From: Lacticaseibacillus hegangensis
GTDB lineage: Bacteria > Bacillota > Bacilli > Lactobacillales > Lactobacillaceae
DNA length: 61,307 bases
Direction of reading: 5' to 3'
Assembly (NCBI RefSeq): GCF_003946465.1
Contig: NZ_RHOL01000015.1
Coordinates: 1 to 61,307, forward strand
A program made the translations under genes and the position numbers. Within the stretch, counting starts at the first letter, position 1. The number at the start of each line of letters is the position of its first letter. A model generated the notes under the pieces. It worked only from the letters and a program-made list of their open reading frames with translations. It did no database searches and was not told the origin of the DNA. Shown here one piece after another: positions 7,958 to 17,872 of the stretch.

Positions 7958-9247
7958 ATGAAGATTGAAACCAATGCGGCAGGCCATTTAACGATTGGCG
8001 GCTGTGATGCGCTGACGCTGGCGCAGCAGTTCGGCACACCGGCCTATGTGTACGACGTCGGGCAGATCCGGGCGCAGTTTCGTTCATTTGCGAAGGTGTT
8101 TGAGGCCCATGGCGCCAAGTACGCAGTCAGCTACGCGAGCAAGGCTTTTGCGACGGTTGCCATGTACCAGGTGGCGGCCCAGGAAAACGCCCATGTCGAC
8201 GTTGTGTCCGGCGGTGAGCTGTACACGGCTCAGGCCGCGCAGTTTCCGATGGCCCATGTCTCTTTTCACGGCAATAACAAAAGCAAAGCGGAACTGGCCC
8301 AGGCGCTTGAAGCCCATGTCGGCACCATCATCGTGGATAATTTTCACGAGTTGGACCTGCTTGAAGGTCTGCTCAAGCTGCAGGAAGGCCGCGTTCAGAA
8401 TATCCTGCTGCGGGTGACGCCAGGGATTTCCGCCCACACCCACGCGTATGACCAAACCGGTCAAACCGACAGCAAATTTGGCTTTGACGTTGATTCCGGC
8501 CAGGCCAAGGCCGCAGCGACCCGCGCACTGGCCAACCCGCAGCTGCACCTGCTGGGCATTCACGCCCACATCGGCAGCCAGATTTTTGAAGTCAAAGGTT
8601 TCGTGGCCGCAGCGCAGCGCCTGCTCGCCATTTTGACGGACTGGCATGACAGCCTGGCCTTCACCCCGACGGTCCTCAACCTCGGCGGCGGTTTTGGCAT
8701 TGCCTATACCAACGCAGACGATCCGCTGCCGGCGGAAGCGTTCGTTGCCGCGATCCTCGATACGATTGCAGCCGCCGACCTGCCATTTGACACCCCGGCC
8801 ATTTGGATCGAACCCGGCCGCTCGATTGTCGGCCCTGCCGGCTACCAGCTTTACACCGTCGGCAGTCGCAAGGACGTGCCTGGGCTTGCCCCGTTTGTCG
8901 CCGTGGATGGCGGCATGGGCGACAACATTCGGCCCGCGCTGTACCAGGCCGACTACGAGGCGGTCGCGGCGGCTGACCCGCACGCGGCAAGCACCGAAAC
9001 GGTCCGCCTGGTCGGCAAGTACTGCGAGTCTGGCGACATTTTGATTGACCAAGCCAAGCTGCCGCACCTTGAGGCCGGCGCGGTGGTCGCGGTGCTCGCC
9101 ACCGGCGCTTACGGCTACTCAATGGCGTCCAACTACAATCGCAATCCCCGCCCCGCTGTGGTGTTCGCCGAAAATGGCCAAGCCAAGCTGGTCGTGCGGC
9201 GCGAAAGTTACGCCGACTTGACCCGCAATGACCTGAGCTATCTCTAG
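7958..9247 (+). CDS. lysA: Diaminopimelate decarboxylase
   Basis: 429-residue fold-type III PLP enzyme that decarboxylates meso-diaminopimelate to L-lysine. The PLP-binding lysine is Lys62 in YASKAF; further motifs are HGNNKS, KFGFD, HAHIGSQI, LGGGFGI, EPGRSIVGPAG, and CESGDIL with the substrate-binding cysteine near the C-terminus, ending in the YGYSMASNYN stretch. ATG 7958 is seven bases after CGGGAGG. It is divergent from dapF across a 124-base region; there is no room for a lysine riboswitch and I see none. The two genes complete the DAP-to-lysine end of the pathway. Confidence 0.95.
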   Translation: MKIETNAAGHLTIGGCDALTLAQQFGTPAYVYDVGQIRAQFRSFAKVFEAHGAKYAVSYASKAFATVAMYQVAAQENAHVDVVSGGELYTAQAAQFPMAHVSFHGNNKSKAELAQALEAHVGTIIVDNFHELDLLEGLLKLQEGRVQNILLRVTPGISAHTHAYDQTGQTDSKFGFDVDSGQAKAAATRALANPQLHLLGIHAHIGSQIFEVKGFVAAAQRLLAILTDWHDSLAFTPTVLNLGGGFGIAYTNADDPLPAEAFVAAILDTIAAADLPFDTPAIWIEPGRSIVGPAGYQLYTVGSRKDVPGLAPFVAVDGGMGDNIRPALYQADYEAVAAADPHAASTETVRLVGKYCESGDILIDQAKLPHLEAGAVVAVLATGAYGYSMASNYNRNPRPAVVFAENGQAKLVVRRESYADLTRNDLSYL

Positions 9248-9307
9248 CGGCCGGTCTGGCGCCCAAGGGCCAGTTCTTCTATAATAATGGCGAAAGGTTG
9301 TGCAAAA

Positions 9308-9883
9308 ATGGAACCCTATCCCACGATGAAACCAGCGGCCGGCGACCTGCCGACCAGCAGCAACCAGCCCTTGTGGCAAGTGCTGACAAAAAAGGCGCCA
9401 GAGCTTTCCGGCAAGCGCGTTTTGGCCATTCATTCCGGCGACGGCGCCTTCTGCCGCGGCGCGATCAACGCCGGCGCAATCGCCGTGCTGGGGGTTGACC
9501 GTGACCGTTACGCGATCAGCGCCGCGCGTGATGTCGCCAGTTCGGACCGGTTGCGCTATCGCATCATGCCGGATCGCCGCTTCGACCTGTTGACCGGTCC
9601 TTACGACCTGGTCATCGGGCCGTTTGCCTACCCGGCAGAGGACCTGCGCCAAGACACGCATCAGCTGGCCAAACTGCTGCGACCAAGCGGCGAAATGGTG
9701 CTGGCTGTCACCGGCGCGGCGGATGCCAGTCAGGTGAAGGCCAATCTGTCCAGTCTGATTGCCGTCAGCGAATGCTTTGCCCCTAGCCAGCAGCCCGCTG
9801 GCACCAAACTGTTCGTCGTGGTGGCGCACCGGGCGAAAATCACCCCACCGGCGCCCAAGCGGCGGCGCAATCGCGGTCTGTAA
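9308..9883 (+). CDS. SAM-dependent methyltransferase-like protein
   Basis: 191-residue Rossmann-like protein. A class I methyltransferase motif I is visible as VLAIHSGDGAFCRGAINAG followed by AVLGVDRD with the acidic residue at the end of strand 2, and a motif IV-like YDLVIGPFAYPAEDL. The LLRPSGEMVLAV segment matches motif VI. The C-terminal tail is very basic (PKRRRNRGL). ATG 9308 is used because AAAGG lies about ten bases upstream; ATG 9287 falls inside the TATAAT promoter element. Substrate unknown. It follows lysA by 60 bases with its own -10. Confidence 0.7.
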   Translation: MEPYPTMKPAAGDLPTSSNQPLWQVLTKKAPELSGKRVLAIHSGDGAFCRGAINAGAIAVLGVDRDRYAISAARDVASSDRLRYRIMPDRRFDLLTGPYDLVIGPFAYPAEDLRQDTHQLAKLLRPSGEMVLAVTGAADASQVKANLSSLIAVSECFAPSQQPAGTKLFVVVAHRAKITPPAPKRRRNRGL

Positions 9884-9886
9884 ACC

Positions 9887-9934
9887 AACTAAAAAAGTTT
9901 CCTGCAAGCTGTTGCAGGAAACTTTTTTAGTTTG
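9887..9934. terminator. Bidirectional terminator
   Basis: 23-base near-perfect palindromic arms containing A6/T6 runs on both sides of a GC core. It ends the methyltransferase transcript and the convergent PARG-like transcript. Confidence 0.9.
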
Positions 9935-10673
9935 AGCGCCCGCTTAACGCGTCCTCAAAGGTCTGCACCCGGCCGCCATCTGGATCGTAAATCGAAAACA
10001 CAATCACAGGAAAGGCGCCGTTAAATTCCGGCCGCAACAACTGCTGGCGAAAAATCAGCGCGACCTGCTTCAGTGGATTACCGAACACGCCGCCGCCAAA
10101 CGCACCCAGAATCAGGTGATCCGTGCCGTGCTGCTTGAACGCCCGCAGTGTCTGACTGATTTTCAGGGCGATGTCGGGGCCAGTTGCCGCCTCGGTCAGT
10201 GCCGGGTAAGCGCTGCGGTTGGGCGCGGCTACAGTTACGACGTCCACAAAATGGTCCGGCAGCTCGCGGCCGCGCTCATCAAACACCTGCCGCACGCTGG
10301 CCGAATAAATCAGCGCGCTGCTGAACAGGCCGGAATTGGCGTTACGCCGGTTAGGCTGATAGTACGTCGCCTCAAACGCCCGCAGCGCCGGCAGCAGATA
10401 GGTGCACTTGGCGATGCTTTCCTCCTGCGCTTGGGCGCCGTACTCTACCCCGCCGCCAGGGGTCGTGGGGCTGGCGAAATTCATTACGCCAATGCGGCCG
10501 GTCAAGCGTGCCATGGTCTTGACCACGTCCTCGTTAACGACGGTCCATTGCGCCGGCGCACTGCCTTTAGCCGGGGTCTCCGGCAGGCGGGTACTGATCA
10601 GCTCGCTGTGCGGCTTTCGCGGGTCTTGTTGATAGGCAGCCAGGCTTTGGCGCAGCATTTCGATCTGGTCCAT
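9927..10673 (-). CDS. Bacterial-type poly(ADP-ribose) glycohydrolase (macrodomain, TIGR02452-like)
   Basis: 248-residue protein with the microbial PARG signature: NFASPTTPGGGVEYGAQAQEES, in which GGG (73-75) is followed seven residues later by QEE (83-85); Glu84 or Glu85 is the catalytic glutamate in known PARGs. Further family features are YSASVRQVFDERG, VVTVAAPN and the C-terminal LGAFGGGVFGNP phosphate-binding loop of the macrodomain. Such enzymes strip ADP-ribose from proteins or nucleic acids. No ADP-ribosyltransferase is seen nearby. ATG 10673 has GGGGAG upstream. Monocistronic. Confidence 0.88.
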   Translation of the reverse strand: MDQIEMLRQSLAAYQQDPRKPHSELISTRLPETPAKGSAPAQWTVVNEDVVKTMARLTGRIGVMNFASPTTPGGGVEYGAQAQEESIAKCTYLLPALRAFEATYYQPNRRNANSGLFSSALIYSASVRQVFDERGRELPDHFVDVVTVAAPNRSAYPALTEAATGPDIALKISQTLRAFKQHGTDHLILGAFGGGVFGNPLKQVALIFRQQLLRPEFNGAFPVIVFSIYDPDGGRVQTFEDALSGRSN

Positions 10674-10769
10674 GATGAATCACTCCCCTCTTTTTCTAGC
10701 ATAACTCACTGGTACGTGTATAATGCTACAATAGTCTCATAGAATACCAAGAAATGAGGAATCGAATCA

Positions 10770-12155
10770 ATGGATAGTGGCCAAGTTGCCTCTAGTCTAG
10801 TTGTGTTAGTCATTACGTTCATTTTCGCCATCTTTTTTGTGGCGGCGGAATTTGCCTTGGTGCAAAGCCGTCCCAGTGCGCTGGAAGACATGATTGATAA
10901 GGGCCAAGGCAACCGCAAGAAGCTTCAGCGCGCGCTGCGCATGGTCCAGCGGTTGAACGAGTATCTGTCCACGACGCAGGTCGGCACATCCGTCTGCGGG
11001 ATCATCCTGGGCTGGATCGGCGAGGATTTTGTCACCTTCCTGCTGGTTGACGTCATGCAGATGACGCACCTGCAGCTGCCGAATGGCAGTTTGCACGCCA
11101 TCGGCGCCGTCCTTGGGGTCATCGTCTTGACCTACCTGGAAGTCGTGATCACGGAAATCGTGCCGAAAAACATCGCCATTGACATCCCCGTTAAGGTGTT
11201 GATGGTCGTCGTCACCCCGCTGCATTATTTTCACACCATTTTCTACCCGTTTGTCTGGTTGCTGAACGCCAGCGCTAACGGCCTAGTCAAGTTGATGGGC
11301 ATGAAACCAGCTGACGAAAGCAACGAAGCCTTCAGTCAGGCCGAGATCTTGAACCTGTCCAAGGCCGCTATCGATAACGGCGACATGGAGCAAAACGATG
11401 TCACCTACATGCAGCGGGCCTTTGACCTGAACGACAAAACCGCGCACGACATTATGGTCGACCGCACGAGCCTGGTGGTGATCGATATCAACGCCACAGT
11501 GCACGAAGTCATTCGCGACTATCTGCAGGAAGGCTACTCCCGCTTCCCCGTCGTGGCCGATGGTGATAAGGACAAGGTGCTGGGCTACGTCTACATATAC
11601 GACCTGGTCAAGCAAGCCCAGGTCGACGATTCGGTGCACGTGTCCAAGCTTCTGCGGGCCATGGTCACGGTGCCTGAAGCCACGCCAATCAACTCGATCC
11701 TGCAACAGATGATCAAAAAACAGACACCTATTGTCGTGGTCGTCGACGAGTATGGCGGCACCAGCGGCATCGTCACCGACAAGGACATTTACGAGGAGCT
11801 CTTCGGGACCGTTAAGGACGAAATCGACGACGTGTCCGACGAGTACATCATCAAAACCGACCGGCCGAACGTCTTTAAGGTCTCTGGGAAAACCACCCTG
11901 TACGACTTTGAGCGGTTCTTCCACGTTGACCTCAAGCAGTTCGAAAATGCCAACATCGTTACCATCGCCGGCTTTTTAATGGAGGATTACCCTGACCTCA
12001 AGCTCAACGATTCGGTGGTGCTCGACCGCTTCAATCTGACCGTCACGGATTACAGCCGCGGCTTTGCCAACTGGTTCAACGTTACTGTGGGCCCGGAGAT
12101 TCCGAAAGCCATGGACGTTGACGGTGACGGCGAGGATGAAGAAGTGCCTGCCTAA
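10770..12155 (+). CDS. CNNM/CorC-like membrane protein (DUF21, CBS pair, CorC_HlyC)
   Basis: 461-residue protein of the hemolysin/CNNM family. Residues about 1-185 form the DUF21 membrane domain with FFVAAEFALVQSRPSALED and LTYLEVVITEIVPKNIAI; about 205-330 is a CBS pair with IMVDRTSLVVID and VVVVDEYGGTSGIVT; about 345-440 is the CorC_HlyC domain ending in RGFANWFNVTV. Homologues are linked to Mg2+/Co2+ export or magnesium homeostasis; the old hemolysin label is misleading. ATG 10770 follows GAGGA; TATAAT lies at 10719-10724 and TACAAT at 10727-10732. A terminator closes the unit. Confidence 0.92.
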   Translation: MDSGQVASSLVVLVITFIFAIFFVAAEFALVQSRPSALEDMIDKGQGNRKKLQRALRMVQRLNEYLSTTQVGTSVCGIILGWIGEDFVTFLLVDVMQMTHLQLPNGSLHAIGAVLGVIVLTYLEVVITEIVPKNIAIDIPVKVLMVVVTPLHYFHTIFYPFVWLLNASANGLVKLMGMKPADESNEAFSQAEILNLSKAAIDNGDMEQNDVTYMQRAFDLNDKTAHDIMVDRTSLVVIDINATVHEVIRDYLQEGYSRFPVVADGDKDKVLGYVYIYDLVKQAQVDDSVHVSKLLRAMVTVPEATPINSILQQMIKKQTPIVVVVDEYGGTSGIVTDKDIYEELFGTVKDEIDDVSDEYIIKTDRPNVFKVSGKTTLYDFERFFHVDLKQFENANIVTIAGFLMEDYPDLKLNDSVVLDRFNLTVTDYSRGFANWFNVTVGPEIPKAMDVDGDGEDEEVPA

Positions 12156-12170
12156 CTTTCAGAAAATGGC

Positions 12171-12198
12171 ATAGACCTGCTTGCAGGCCTATTTTTTT
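12171..12198 (+). terminator. Rho-independent terminator
   Basis: ATAGACCTGC/GCAGGCCTAT stem with one mismatch and a two-base TT loop, followed by a T7 tract. It follows the CBS-domain gene. Confidence 0.85.
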
Positions 12199-12323
12199 GC
12201 CCCGCAGTGTCGCGGCCCGTAAGCACGGGCTTGACTTCGGCCGTCAAACGCAGTGGCACTTACCATAAATTAGTGATAAAATTATTATTTGCAATTTTAA
12301 TTATTGAAGGGAATGAAAATTTC

Positions 12324-13784
12324 ATGACACAGCCCACAGATGTCAACGGCAAGCCGTACAACCGCAACTTGCTCGTGGTCACAATGCTGATTGGGACGTT
12401 CACCACGTTCTTAACGCAAACGATCCTGACCACGGCCTTTCCGACGCTGATGAAGACTTTTCACATCAACGCCTCGGCAGTTCAATGGCTGACCACGGGC
12501 TTCATGCTGGTCATGGGGATCATGATCCCCGTCTCCGCGTGGTTGCTCAGTAAATTCAACGTCAAATACCTTTACATGACGGCCATTTCGATCTTCTTCA
12601 TCGGGACGTTGATCGCGCGCTTTGCCACTAGTTTTCCCATGCTGCTGGCAGGCCGGCTGATCGAGGCGATGGGCGTCGGCATGTCTGCGCCGACCTTCCA
12701 AACCGTCATGTACTCAGTCTTCCCGCCAAACAAACGCGGCTCCGCGATGGGCCTGGCCGGGATCGTCATCGGCCTTGCGCCGGCGGTCGGGCCGACCTTG
12801 TCCGGCTGGATCCTGCTTAACCACTCCTGGCGGTCACTGTTTTCCGTCATCCTGCCAATCGCCGCGCTGGTGCTCATTTTGTCATCGTATTCGATGCGCA
12901 AGGTGCTGACCACGACGAATCCCAAAATCGACGTGCTGTCCGTCGTTGAGTCCACCATCGGGTTTGGCTCGCTGCTTTACGGCTTCTCCAGCGTCGGCGA
13001 TGCCGGCTGGGGCTCACCAATCGTCATTGGCAGTTTAGCCCTCGGCGTTGTGGTTGTCGCAGCCTTTGTTTATCGACAGCTGCACCTAGATAAACCGCTG
13101 CTCGAGCTGCGCGTGTTCACCAGCAAAACCTACACCCTGTCCGTGATCTTGACGGCCGTCGCCTTCATGTCGATGGTTGGCGTGGAAATGGTCCTGCCCA
13201 TGTACATCCAGACCATCCGCGGCCAAAGCGCCTTCCACTCCGGGCTGATCCTGCTGCCGGGCGCCATCATGATGGGTATCATGTCCCCAATCACCGGCCG
13301 CATTTTTGACCGAATAGGGGCCAAGCGCCTGGCGACAACCGGCCTGTTCCTGTTGCTGGTCGGCACCTTCCCGCTGATCACTTTAACGCCTGACACCCCG
13401 ATCCTGTTTGTCACTGTGCTGTACACGGTGCGGATGTTTGGCATCACCATGGTCACTATGCCCGTCACCACGAGCGGCATGAACGCCCTGCCGGACACGC
13501 TGATCAATCACGGCACCGCCGTCAACAATACGGTGCGCCAGATTGCCGCGTCAATTGGCACCGCGATCCTGGTTTCCGTGCTGGCCTCGGTCACCAAGGG
13601 CCATACGCCGAATGCCGGCTTGGCCAAAAGCAATCCGATTGCCTTTGCGCGCCAAATGCAAACCGCGACCGTGGCCGGCTACCGTGCCGCCTTCGTGGTG
13701 TCGCTGATTTTTGCCGCCATCGGGTTCCTGCTTAGCTTGCGCCTAACCAACGACCCCATTGATCAAGGAGGCGACCGCTCATGA
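12324..13784 (+). CDS. MFS multidrug transporter, DHA2 family (14 TM)
   Basis: 486-residue membrane protein with about fourteen hydrophobic segments. DHA2 features: TTAFPTLMKTFHINASAVQWLTTGFML in TM1-2 region, RLIEAMGVGMSAPTFQTVMYSVFPPNKRGSAMG (motif B/C area), IGLAPAVGPTLSGWIL (antiporter motif C). ATG 12324 follows GAAGG. It overlaps the downstream DUF4811 gene by four bases (ATGA), so the two are translationally coupled. It probably exports drugs or toxic compounds by proton antiport; the substrate is not readable. The upstream region holds a TTGAC-N7-GTCAA palindrome at 12231-12247 that could bind a regulator encoded elsewhere. Confidence 0.9.
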   Translation: MTQPTDVNGKPYNRNLLVVTMLIGTFTTFLTQTILTTAFPTLMKTFHINASAVQWLTTGFMLVMGIMIPVSAWLLSKFNVKYLYMTAISIFFIGTLIARFATSFPMLLAGRLIEAMGVGMSAPTFQTVMYSVFPPNKRGSAMGLAGIVIGLAPAVGPTLSGWILLNHSWRSLFSVILPIAALVLILSSYSMRKVLTTTNPKIDVLSVVESTIGFGSLLYGFSSVGDAGWGSPIVIGSLALGVVVVAAFVYRQLHLDKPLLELRVFTSKTYTLSVILTAVAFMSMVGVEMVLPMYIQTIRGQSAFHSGLILLPGAIMMGIMSPITGRIFDRIGAKRLATTGLFLLLVGTFPLITLTPDTPILFVTVLYTVRMFGITMVTMPVTTSGMNALPDTLINHGTAVNNTVRQIAASIGTAILVSVLASVTKGHTPNAGLAKSNPIAFARQMQTATVAGYRAAFVVSLIFAAIGFLLSLRLTNDPIDQGGDRS

Positions 13785-14284
13785 TTCTCGTCATCTTAGT
13801 GATAGCCGCGTTTGCGCTGTTTCTCGTCGCCGTGCTGGGGCAACAATCCTTGCGCCGCCGGGTCTGGATCGCCGTGCTCGGGGTCTTGCTGATCGCCAGC
13901 GCCTTCGCCATTGCGGCCAACGACGCCTCGCGCTTTGGCATGACGACCAAGGTGATCACCCAAACCACTGAAATTGTTGGTGCGGCTGATCACACGATCC
14001 TGACCTCCCCCATTGGCACTGACAAGCAAAACCTCGCGGTGGTCTACCGCCAGAACCCGCTCAGCAAAAAGGTCTCAGTGGCTAAGCCTGACATCAACAC
14101 TGTCGTCAAGCTGCACCGCACCGACTCACGTCTGGGGCAGGTGACCATCAAGCGCACCGAACTGCGCTACAAGGACACCTTTGCCGCCTTCCTCTTCGCC
14201 GGGTCCGGCCAAAATGGCCAGACACTGAACACAACCTACGACTTTGCCATTCCGCAATCTTGGCGGGTCAGCGAGCGCAAGTAA
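13781..14284 (+). CDS. DUF4811 domain protein coupled to MFS transporter
   Basis: 167 residues with two N-terminal transmembrane helices (about 1-20 and 29-47) and an extracytoplasmic C-terminal domain of about 115 residues with FGMTTKV, LAVVYRQNP, VSVAKP and TTYDFAIPQSWRV, matching my memory of DUF4811 proteins, which accompany DHA2 transporters in lactobacilli. It overlaps the transporter by four bases and has a GGAGG site inside that gene. It may be an accessory or assembly subunit of the pump; this is inference from constant pairing. It ends at a bidirectional terminator. Confidence 0.8.
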   Translation: MILVILVIAAFALFLVAVLGQQSLRRRVWIAVLGVLLIASAFAIAANDASRFGMTTKVITQTTEIVGAADHTILTSPIGTDKQNLAVVYRQNPLSKKVSVAKPDINTVVKLHRTDSRLGQVTIKRTELRYKDTFAAFLFAGSGQNGQTLNTTYDFAIPQSWRVSERK

Positions 14285-14303
14285 GCTGATATTATGCCAC
14301 TAC

Positions 14304-14337
14304 AAAAAAACTCAGCCTTCACAGGCTGAGTTTTTTT
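14304..14337. terminator. Bidirectional terminator of DUF4811 gene and gal operon
   Basis: A7-CTCAGCCT/AGGCTGAG-T7 hairpin with a four-base loop, functional in both directions. Confidence 0.9.
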
Positions 14338-14358
14338 GACATTGGCGAAGCACTGGGC

Positions 14359-15360
14359 TCATTCAAAAAAGCGCCAGCCCGTTTCCAGATTGTACGGCTC
14401 GCCTGGCAGCAGCGTGATGCTTGACCAGTCCACTCCGCTTGGCGGCGCGATTTGCGCCTCCAAGGCCACGCCGCTGTGCACCCCAATGTTATGTGGGATG
14501 CCGGTGTGGTCGAAGTGGTTGGCGGTGTACATCACCACCGAAGGCGCCGTGGTGGTCAAGGCCATTTTGCGGCCAGACTTGCCGGTGAGCAGCACCGCCT
14601 GCGCCTTTTTGATCAAAAACGGGTGGTCGAAGCCTTGCCCGTCCAGCACCTGCGGCATCCGGTCGCCGAGCTTGGCGCCGCTGCGGAAATCAAACGGCGT
14701 GCCGGCCACGCTCGCCCAGCCGCCGCTTGGCAGGTGGTGCTCATCGAGCGGCGCGTAGTAATCGGCCGCAAGGGTCACGGTGGTGTCGGCAATGCCGGCT
14801 TCCAGCCCATCCGGCGCGAAGTAAACATGATTCGTCGGGTTGTACAGCGTCTCCTCGTCGGTCACGGCATGCAGCGCATAGGTCAGCGTATTGCTCGCGT
14901 GCAGCGTGTAGGTCACGGTCGTTTTGACGCTACCCGGGAAGCGGTTGTGGCCGGCCGGATCGACGAAGGTGAAGGTCACCTGATCTTCCGTGTCGCCTTC
15001 CCGGTAAGTGGCGGTAAACACCTGCGTGTCCGAGCCTTCCGAGCCGCCGTGAATCGCGTTATCGCCTTCACCAGGCAGCAGCGTCACGTCGCGGCCTTCG
15101 CGGTGCCAGACATGACCCGGCAGCCGACCGACCACGCGGCCGACCGTGCCGCCTAAAAAGTTGCGTTCCTTGGCGTAGTCGGCAACGCTCGGCAGCGTCA
15201 GGATCTGATCCAGCGGGCCGCGGGCGGTCGGCACGACCACGCGGGCCAAGGTCGCGCCGTAATTGAGCAGGTGCACGGCCATCCCCGCCTGATTGGTCAG
15301 CGTGAACTCGTACAAGGGCTCGCCGCGCAAGGTGCCATACTTTTGCAACTTAATGGTCAT
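14359..15360 (-). CDS. galM: Aldose 1-epimerase (mutarotase)
   Basis: 333-residue enzyme interconverting beta- and alpha-D-galactose so that galactokinase receives its substrate. Family motifs: NYGATLARVVVP, GRVVGRLPGHVWH, AIHGG with a catalytic-site histidine, YNPTNHVYF with the catalytic histidine, GQGFDHPFLI, and the C-terminal VALEAQIAPPSGVDW carrying the general-base glutamate. ATG 15360 with AGGAGG upstream. It is the last gene of the gal operon, 11 bases after galT, ending at the shared bidirectional terminator. Confidence 0.93.
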   Translation of the reverse strand: MTIKLQKYGTLRGEPLYEFTLTNQAGMAVHLLNYGATLARVVVPTARGPLDQILTLPSVADYAKERNFLGGTVGRVVGRLPGHVWHREGRDVTLLPGEGDNAIHGGSEGSDTQVFTATYREGDTEDQVTFTFVDPAGHNRFPGSVKTTVTYTLHASNTLTYALHAVTDEETLYNPTNHVYFAPDGLEAGIADTTVTLAADYYAPLDEHHLPSGGWASVAGTPFDFRSGAKLGDRMPQVLDGQGFDHPFLIKKAQAVLLTGKSGRKMALTTTAPSVVMYTANHFDHTGIPHNIGVHSGVALEAQIAPPSGVDWSSITLLPGEPYNLETGWRFFE

Positions 15361-15371
15361 GAGATTCCTCC

Positions 15372-16835
15372 TTAAAGGCTGGCGATGAACCGACCAAACG
15401 CGGCGCGCCCGTTGTCATCGCGCTTGAACACGCCGGCGTCTTCGAGCACGCGGGCGAACACGTGGCCCACCGCATCGTTCAGCTGGGCATCGGCGTTGGC
15501 CAGCGTCCAGGTCTCCTGCTGCTTGAGCTGATCCGCCCACGGCTTATGACTGGCCGCGATCTGGTTGGGTTGCCCCAACAGGTACTTTTTGACTTCGACC
15601 AGCTCGGTTTTGAGCCGCGCCGGCAAAATGGCCAGACCCATGACTTCGATCAGGCCAATATTTTCGCGTTTGATGTGCTGCACGTCCTGGTGTGGGTGGT
15701 AAATGCCGTCGGGAAATGCGGCAGACGTCTGATTGTCCCGCAGCACCAGATCCAACCTGAACGTCTCACCATCGCGGGTGGCGATCGGCGTCACGGTGTG
15801 GTGACGCACCCCATCCGCGTGCGCCCGCACATCAACTGATTCATCGGTGTATTCGGCCCACGCTGCGCGCACGTGCTCGGCCGCTGCGACCAGCACCTCT
15901 TTGTCGGCCGACTCGAGGCGAATCACGCTCATCGGCCACTTCACGATGCCGGCGGAAACGGTCGGCCACTGCGGCAGCTGAAATGCCGTTTCGACTTCAG
16001 CCTTGTTCATCGCAAAGACGTGCTTGCCGCCTTGGTAGTGCTCGTGAGCCAGCATCGAGCCGCCGACGATCGGCAGGTCGGCGTTGCTGCCGACAAAATA
16101 ATCCGGGAATAGCGTCAAGATCTCCAGCAGGTTCGTGAACGTGGTGCGGGTGATTTTCATCGGTTCATGCACGCTGTCCAGGAAGATCGCGTGTTCGCCA
16201 AAATACGCGTACGGCGAATACTGGAAGCCCCAGGTGCGGCCGCCCAGGCTGAAGCGGATGATTCGATGGTTGCCGCGCGCCGGATAGTCGCTGCGGCCGG
16301 CGTACCCCTCGTTTTCCATGCAGAGCTGGCAGGCCGGATACGTCGCATCAGCGCCGGCATGCGCAGCCGCGGCAATGTCCTTGGGATCTTTTTCCGGCTT
16401 AGACAAGTTGATGGTGATCTCCAGGTCGCCGTAGTCGGTCTTGGTGGTGAAGCCGATGTTCTTGGCAATCGCGCGAGTTTGAATGTAGTTGTTAGCCCGG
16501 GACAAGTCATAGAACCAGTCCGTCGCCGCTTTCGGCGAGGCCTGGTACTTCTGCCAAAAGACGGCGTTGGCCTGACTCGGCGTCGGTGTCGCCAGAGTCA
16601 TCAACTCAGCCTCAAGGATCTGCCGGGCGCTCAGGCGGTCTTCAATCTTGCCATTTTGCACCGCAGCTTCGACCAATTGATCGAGGTTGGCCAGCGGCGC
16701 CGCCTGTTCAGGTAAGCCCCGCGCGGCATCCCCGACCAGGTTCAGGATGCGATTGACCAGATACCCCCGATCCATCTCGGAGTAACCAGCGTTCAGCTCC
16801 AGAATGTAATCAACCTGCCGCTCGACTGCTGTCAT
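15372..16835 (-). CDS. galT: UDP-glucose--hexose-1-phosphate uridylyltransferase, class II
   Basis: 487 residues, the length of the Firmicutes class II GalT rather than the roughly 350-residue class I enzyme. It transfers UMP from UDP-glucose to galactose-1-phosphate. Visible segments: [73 protein letters not shown] (active-site histidines) and [28 protein letters not shown] 16835 overlaps the galE stop by four bases, indicating translational coupling. Confidence 0.95.
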   Translation of the reverse strand: MTAVERQVDYILELNAGYSEMDRGYLVNRILNLVGDAARGLPEQAAPLANLDQLVEAAVQNGKIEDRLSARQILEAELMTLATPTPSQANAVFWQKYQASPKAATDWFYDLSRANNYIQTRAIAKNIGFTTKTDYGDLEITINLSKPEKDPKDIAAAAHAGADATYPACQLCMENEGYAGRSDYPARGNHRIIRFSLGGRTWGFQYSPYAYFGEHAIFLDSVHEPMKITRTTFTNLLEILTLFPDYFVGSNADLPIVGGSMLAHEHYQGGKHVFAMNKAEVETAFQLPQWPTVSAGIVKWPMSVIRLESADKEVLVAAAEHVRAAWAEYTDESVDVRAHADGVRHHTVTPIATRDGETFRLDLVLRDNQTSAAFPDGIYHPHQDVQHIKRENIGLIEVMGLAILPARLKTELVEVKKYLLGQPNQIAASHKPWADQLKQQETWTLANADAQLNDAVGHVFARVLEDAGVFKRDDNGRAAFGRFIASL

Positions 16836-17827
16836 GCCCGGTCACCGTAACCTTTCGGGTGACTTTCGTGCCAGTTCCAGGCGGTTTCGATGACCTTCTC
16901 CACGTCGTCGTACTTTGGCTGCCAGCCCAAAATCTCGCGAGCCTTGTCCGAAGCGGCGATCAGTGTGCTCGGGTCGCCGGCGCGGCGTGGCCCAATTTTG
17001 GCCGGAATCTCCTTGCCGGTGACCTTGCGGGCCGCGTTCAGGATTTCCAGGTTCGAGAAACCAGTCGCGGAGCCCAGGTTGAAGGCGTTGGAGTCGTGGC
17101 CTTCACGCAGATACTTGAGCGCGAGAATGTGCGCATCAGCCAAGTCGACCACGTGGACGTAATCGCGGACGTTGGTGCCATCCTTGGTCGGGTAATCGTC
17201 GCCGAAGATCTGCAGCCCGGTGCGCGTTCCCGCGGCGACCTGCAAAATGATCGGGATCAGGTGAGTCTCCGGGTGGTGGTCCTCACCGATGCTGCCATCC
17301 GGCATCGCACCGGCGACGTTGAAGTAGCGCAGCGCGACGAACTTGATGCCGTACGCGACGTCGCTCCAGTGCATGATTTTTTCCATGGCCAGCTTGGACT
17401 CGCCATACGGGTTGGTTGGCACCTGCGGGTCGGTTTCCTTGATTGGAATCGACTTGGGCTCGCCGTAAGTGGCGGCGGTCGAGGAAAAGACGATCTTGTT
17501 GATGCCAAATTGGTGCATAGCTTCCAGCAGCGTAATCAGGCCACCCGTGTTGTTATCGAAGTACTTGAGCGGATCCTTCATCGATTCTGGCACGATGGAA
17601 AACGCCGCAAAGTGAATGATTCCCTCGATTTTTTCCTGCGAAAACACGCTGCTCAGGAACTTGTAGTCACGAATGTCGCCTTGGTAGAAGCGCGCCTTCG
17701 GGTCCACAGCCTGACGGTGGCCCGTAATCAAGTTGTCCAGCACCACGACGTCCTCGCCGGCCCTGACCAGCTGTGCCACGGTGTGCGAGCCGATGTACCC
17801 GGCCCCACCTAAAACTGCAATTGTCAT
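16832..17827 (-). CDS. galE: UDP-glucose 4-epimerase
   Basis: 331-residue extended short-chain dehydrogenase that regenerates UDP-glucose from UDP-galactose using bound NAD. The Rossmann GxxGxxG reads GGAGYIGSH near the N-terminus; [25 protein letters not shown] and the catalytic NPYGESK (YxxxK) follow; [13 protein letters not shown] and NLGSATGFS are typical of GalE. ATG 17827 is chosen (AAAGGAAG eight bases upstream) over two preceding TTG codons. Third gene of the operon, 45 bases after galK and coupled to galT. Confidence 0.95.
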   Translation of the reverse strand: MTIAVLGGAGYIGSHTVAQLVRAGEDVVVLDNLITGHRQAVDPKARFYQGDIRDYKFLSSVFSQEKIEGIIHFAAFSIVPESMKDPLKYFDNNTGGLITLLEAMHQFGINKIVFSSTAATYGEPKSIPIKETDPQVPTNPYGESKLAMEKIMHWSDVAYGIKFVALRYFNVAGAMPDGSIGEDHHPETHLIPIILQVAAGTRTGLQIFGDDYPTKDGTNVRDYVHVVDLADAHILALKYLREGHDSNAFNLGSATGFSNLEILNAARKVTGKEIPAKIGPRRAGDPSTLIAASDKAREILGWQPKYDDVEKVIETAWNWHESHPKGYGDRA

Positions 17828-17872
17828 CAACAAAACTTCCTTTCTGATATCCGCACTGTGTGACCCTGAAAA

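Noticed and set aside
8084-9067. 327-codon frame antisense to lysA
   Set aside because: No start signal and no domain; lysA on the other strand has all catalytic motifs.
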